Part shown: piece after piece, positions 63,777 to 64,000 of the stretch
Layout: each line of letters begins with the position of its first letter
Position numbering within the stretch: position 1 is the stretch's first letter
Assembly: GCF_013283785.1 (NCBI RefSeq)
Contig: NZ_JABCPZ010000020.1
Coordinates: forward strand, 1 to 64,000
Origin: Nonomuraea antri
GTDB lineage: Bacteria > Actinomycetota > Actinomycetes > Streptosporangiales > Streptosporangiaceae
Length of the DNA: 64,000 nt
Direction: 5' to 3'
The notes under the pieces: generated by a model
Database searches by the model: none
Told to the model about the DNA's origin: nothing
Seen by the model: the letters and a program-made list of their open reading frames with translations, nothing else
Made by a program: the position numbers and the translations under genes

Positions 63777-64000
63777 CGGTCTACTCCCAGGCAGTCGCGC
63801 AGCCGGATCAATCCATCGCGCATCCGTGTCTTGACCGTCGGCAGCGGCGCCTTGACCAGCTCAGCGACCTCCCGGTAGGAGTAGCCGCCGTAGTAGGCGA
63901 AGGTGACCGACTCGCGCTGCAGTTCGGTGAGATGGCCCAGGCAGCGGCGCAGCCGCTCGCCCTCCAACCGGCCCACCACCAGCTCCGACACCTCGTCAAA
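63773..64000 (-). CDS. sigK: ECF sigma factor SigK, C-terminal part (cut by window end)
   Basis: The frame is open to base 64000. The visible ~75 residues are sigma region 4: LTELQRESVTFAYYGGYSYREVAELVKAPLPTVKTRMRDGL, with the helix-turn-helix that reads the -35 element. The overlap with rskA and the downstream fasciclin genes fit SigK. The N-terminal region 2 lies outside the window. Confidence 0.85.
   Translation of the reverse strand, partial: FDEVSELVVGRLEGERLRRCLGHLTELQRESVTFAYYGGYSYREVAELVKAPLPTVKTRMRDGLIRLRDCLGVDR

Overview
This is a high-GC window (ATG/GTG/TTG starts, ATGA and GTGA stop-start overlaps, XRE-TPR regulators, DUF2637 transfer protein, SigK/RskA pair) that points to a filamentous actinomycete, probably Streptosporangiales (Nonomuraea/Streptosporangium-like). 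The genus is an inference from gene content only. Most of the window reads as an accessory region: defence modules, integration scars, transposase remnants and many broken genes. The last ~4.5 kb looks like ordinary chromosome.

Layout. 0-3.3 kb: an IS110-like end, a small GRDP-like gene coupled to a phosphotransferase, and a nucleotidyltransferase. 3.35 kb: the 3' half of a tRNA-Arg(CCG), an attachment-site scar, followed by a frameshifted DUF2637 plasmid-transfer gene. 5.0-6.7 kb: a polyprenyl-synthetase remnant and a frameshifted AlbA_2-type gene. 6.9-19.2 kb: a Tad/Flp-type pilus or secretion locus (SAF/CpaB-like proteins, ParA/TadZ, TadA, broken TadB, TadC, Flp pilin, three TadE/TadG pseudopilins, a LysM-BTAD protein broken by two frameshifts). 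19.2-26.9 kb: conflict-type genes (a ~1,320-residue helical-repeat protein with a PIN nuclease domain, a coupled unknown pair, a DUF4365 nuclease with a partner). 27.4-28.2 kb: an isolated Flp-like pilin and a second copy of a small secreted protein also found beside the Tad locus.

28.2-36.6 kb: a compact minus-strand operon encoding a 47-residue peptide, a sugar-nucleotidyltransferase, a PEP-synthase-like enzyme split over two genes, an RtcB-type ligase with its active-site residues retained, and a dolichyl-phosphate-glucosyltransferase-like GT2. XRE-TPR regulators, an HATPase and a phosphotransferase flank it. This looks like an undescribed peptide- or metabolite-modifying pathway and is my leading candidate for novelty. 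38.1 kb: the 3' half of tRNA-Lys(CTT) plus terminator, a second integration scar, then decayed transposases.

40.4-49.2 kb: a complete four-gene Wadjet system of the DUF2397/2398/SMC/DUF2399 kind, followed by an IS110 remnant. 50.4-59.5 kb: a nearly mirror-symmetric locus, STAND NTPase > < GT-B-like protein, a 100-residue Bell/HeLo-like protein >, a second GT-B-like protein > < a second STAND NTPase. The small protein carries at its C-terminus, and both STAND proteins carry near their N-termini, a similar Q-centred amyloid-like motif. The two GT-like genes carry 7-bp and 8-bp tandem tracts, one inside the coding sequence and one just upstream, whose copy number could switch reading frames. 59.7-64.0 kb: a SigK-RskA operon with a membrane molybdopterin oxidoreductase and two fasciclin proteins.

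Many genes up to ~38 kb carry single-base frameshifts with clean coding on both sides. This may be real decay or assembly indels, so 'pseudogene' calls there are provisional.
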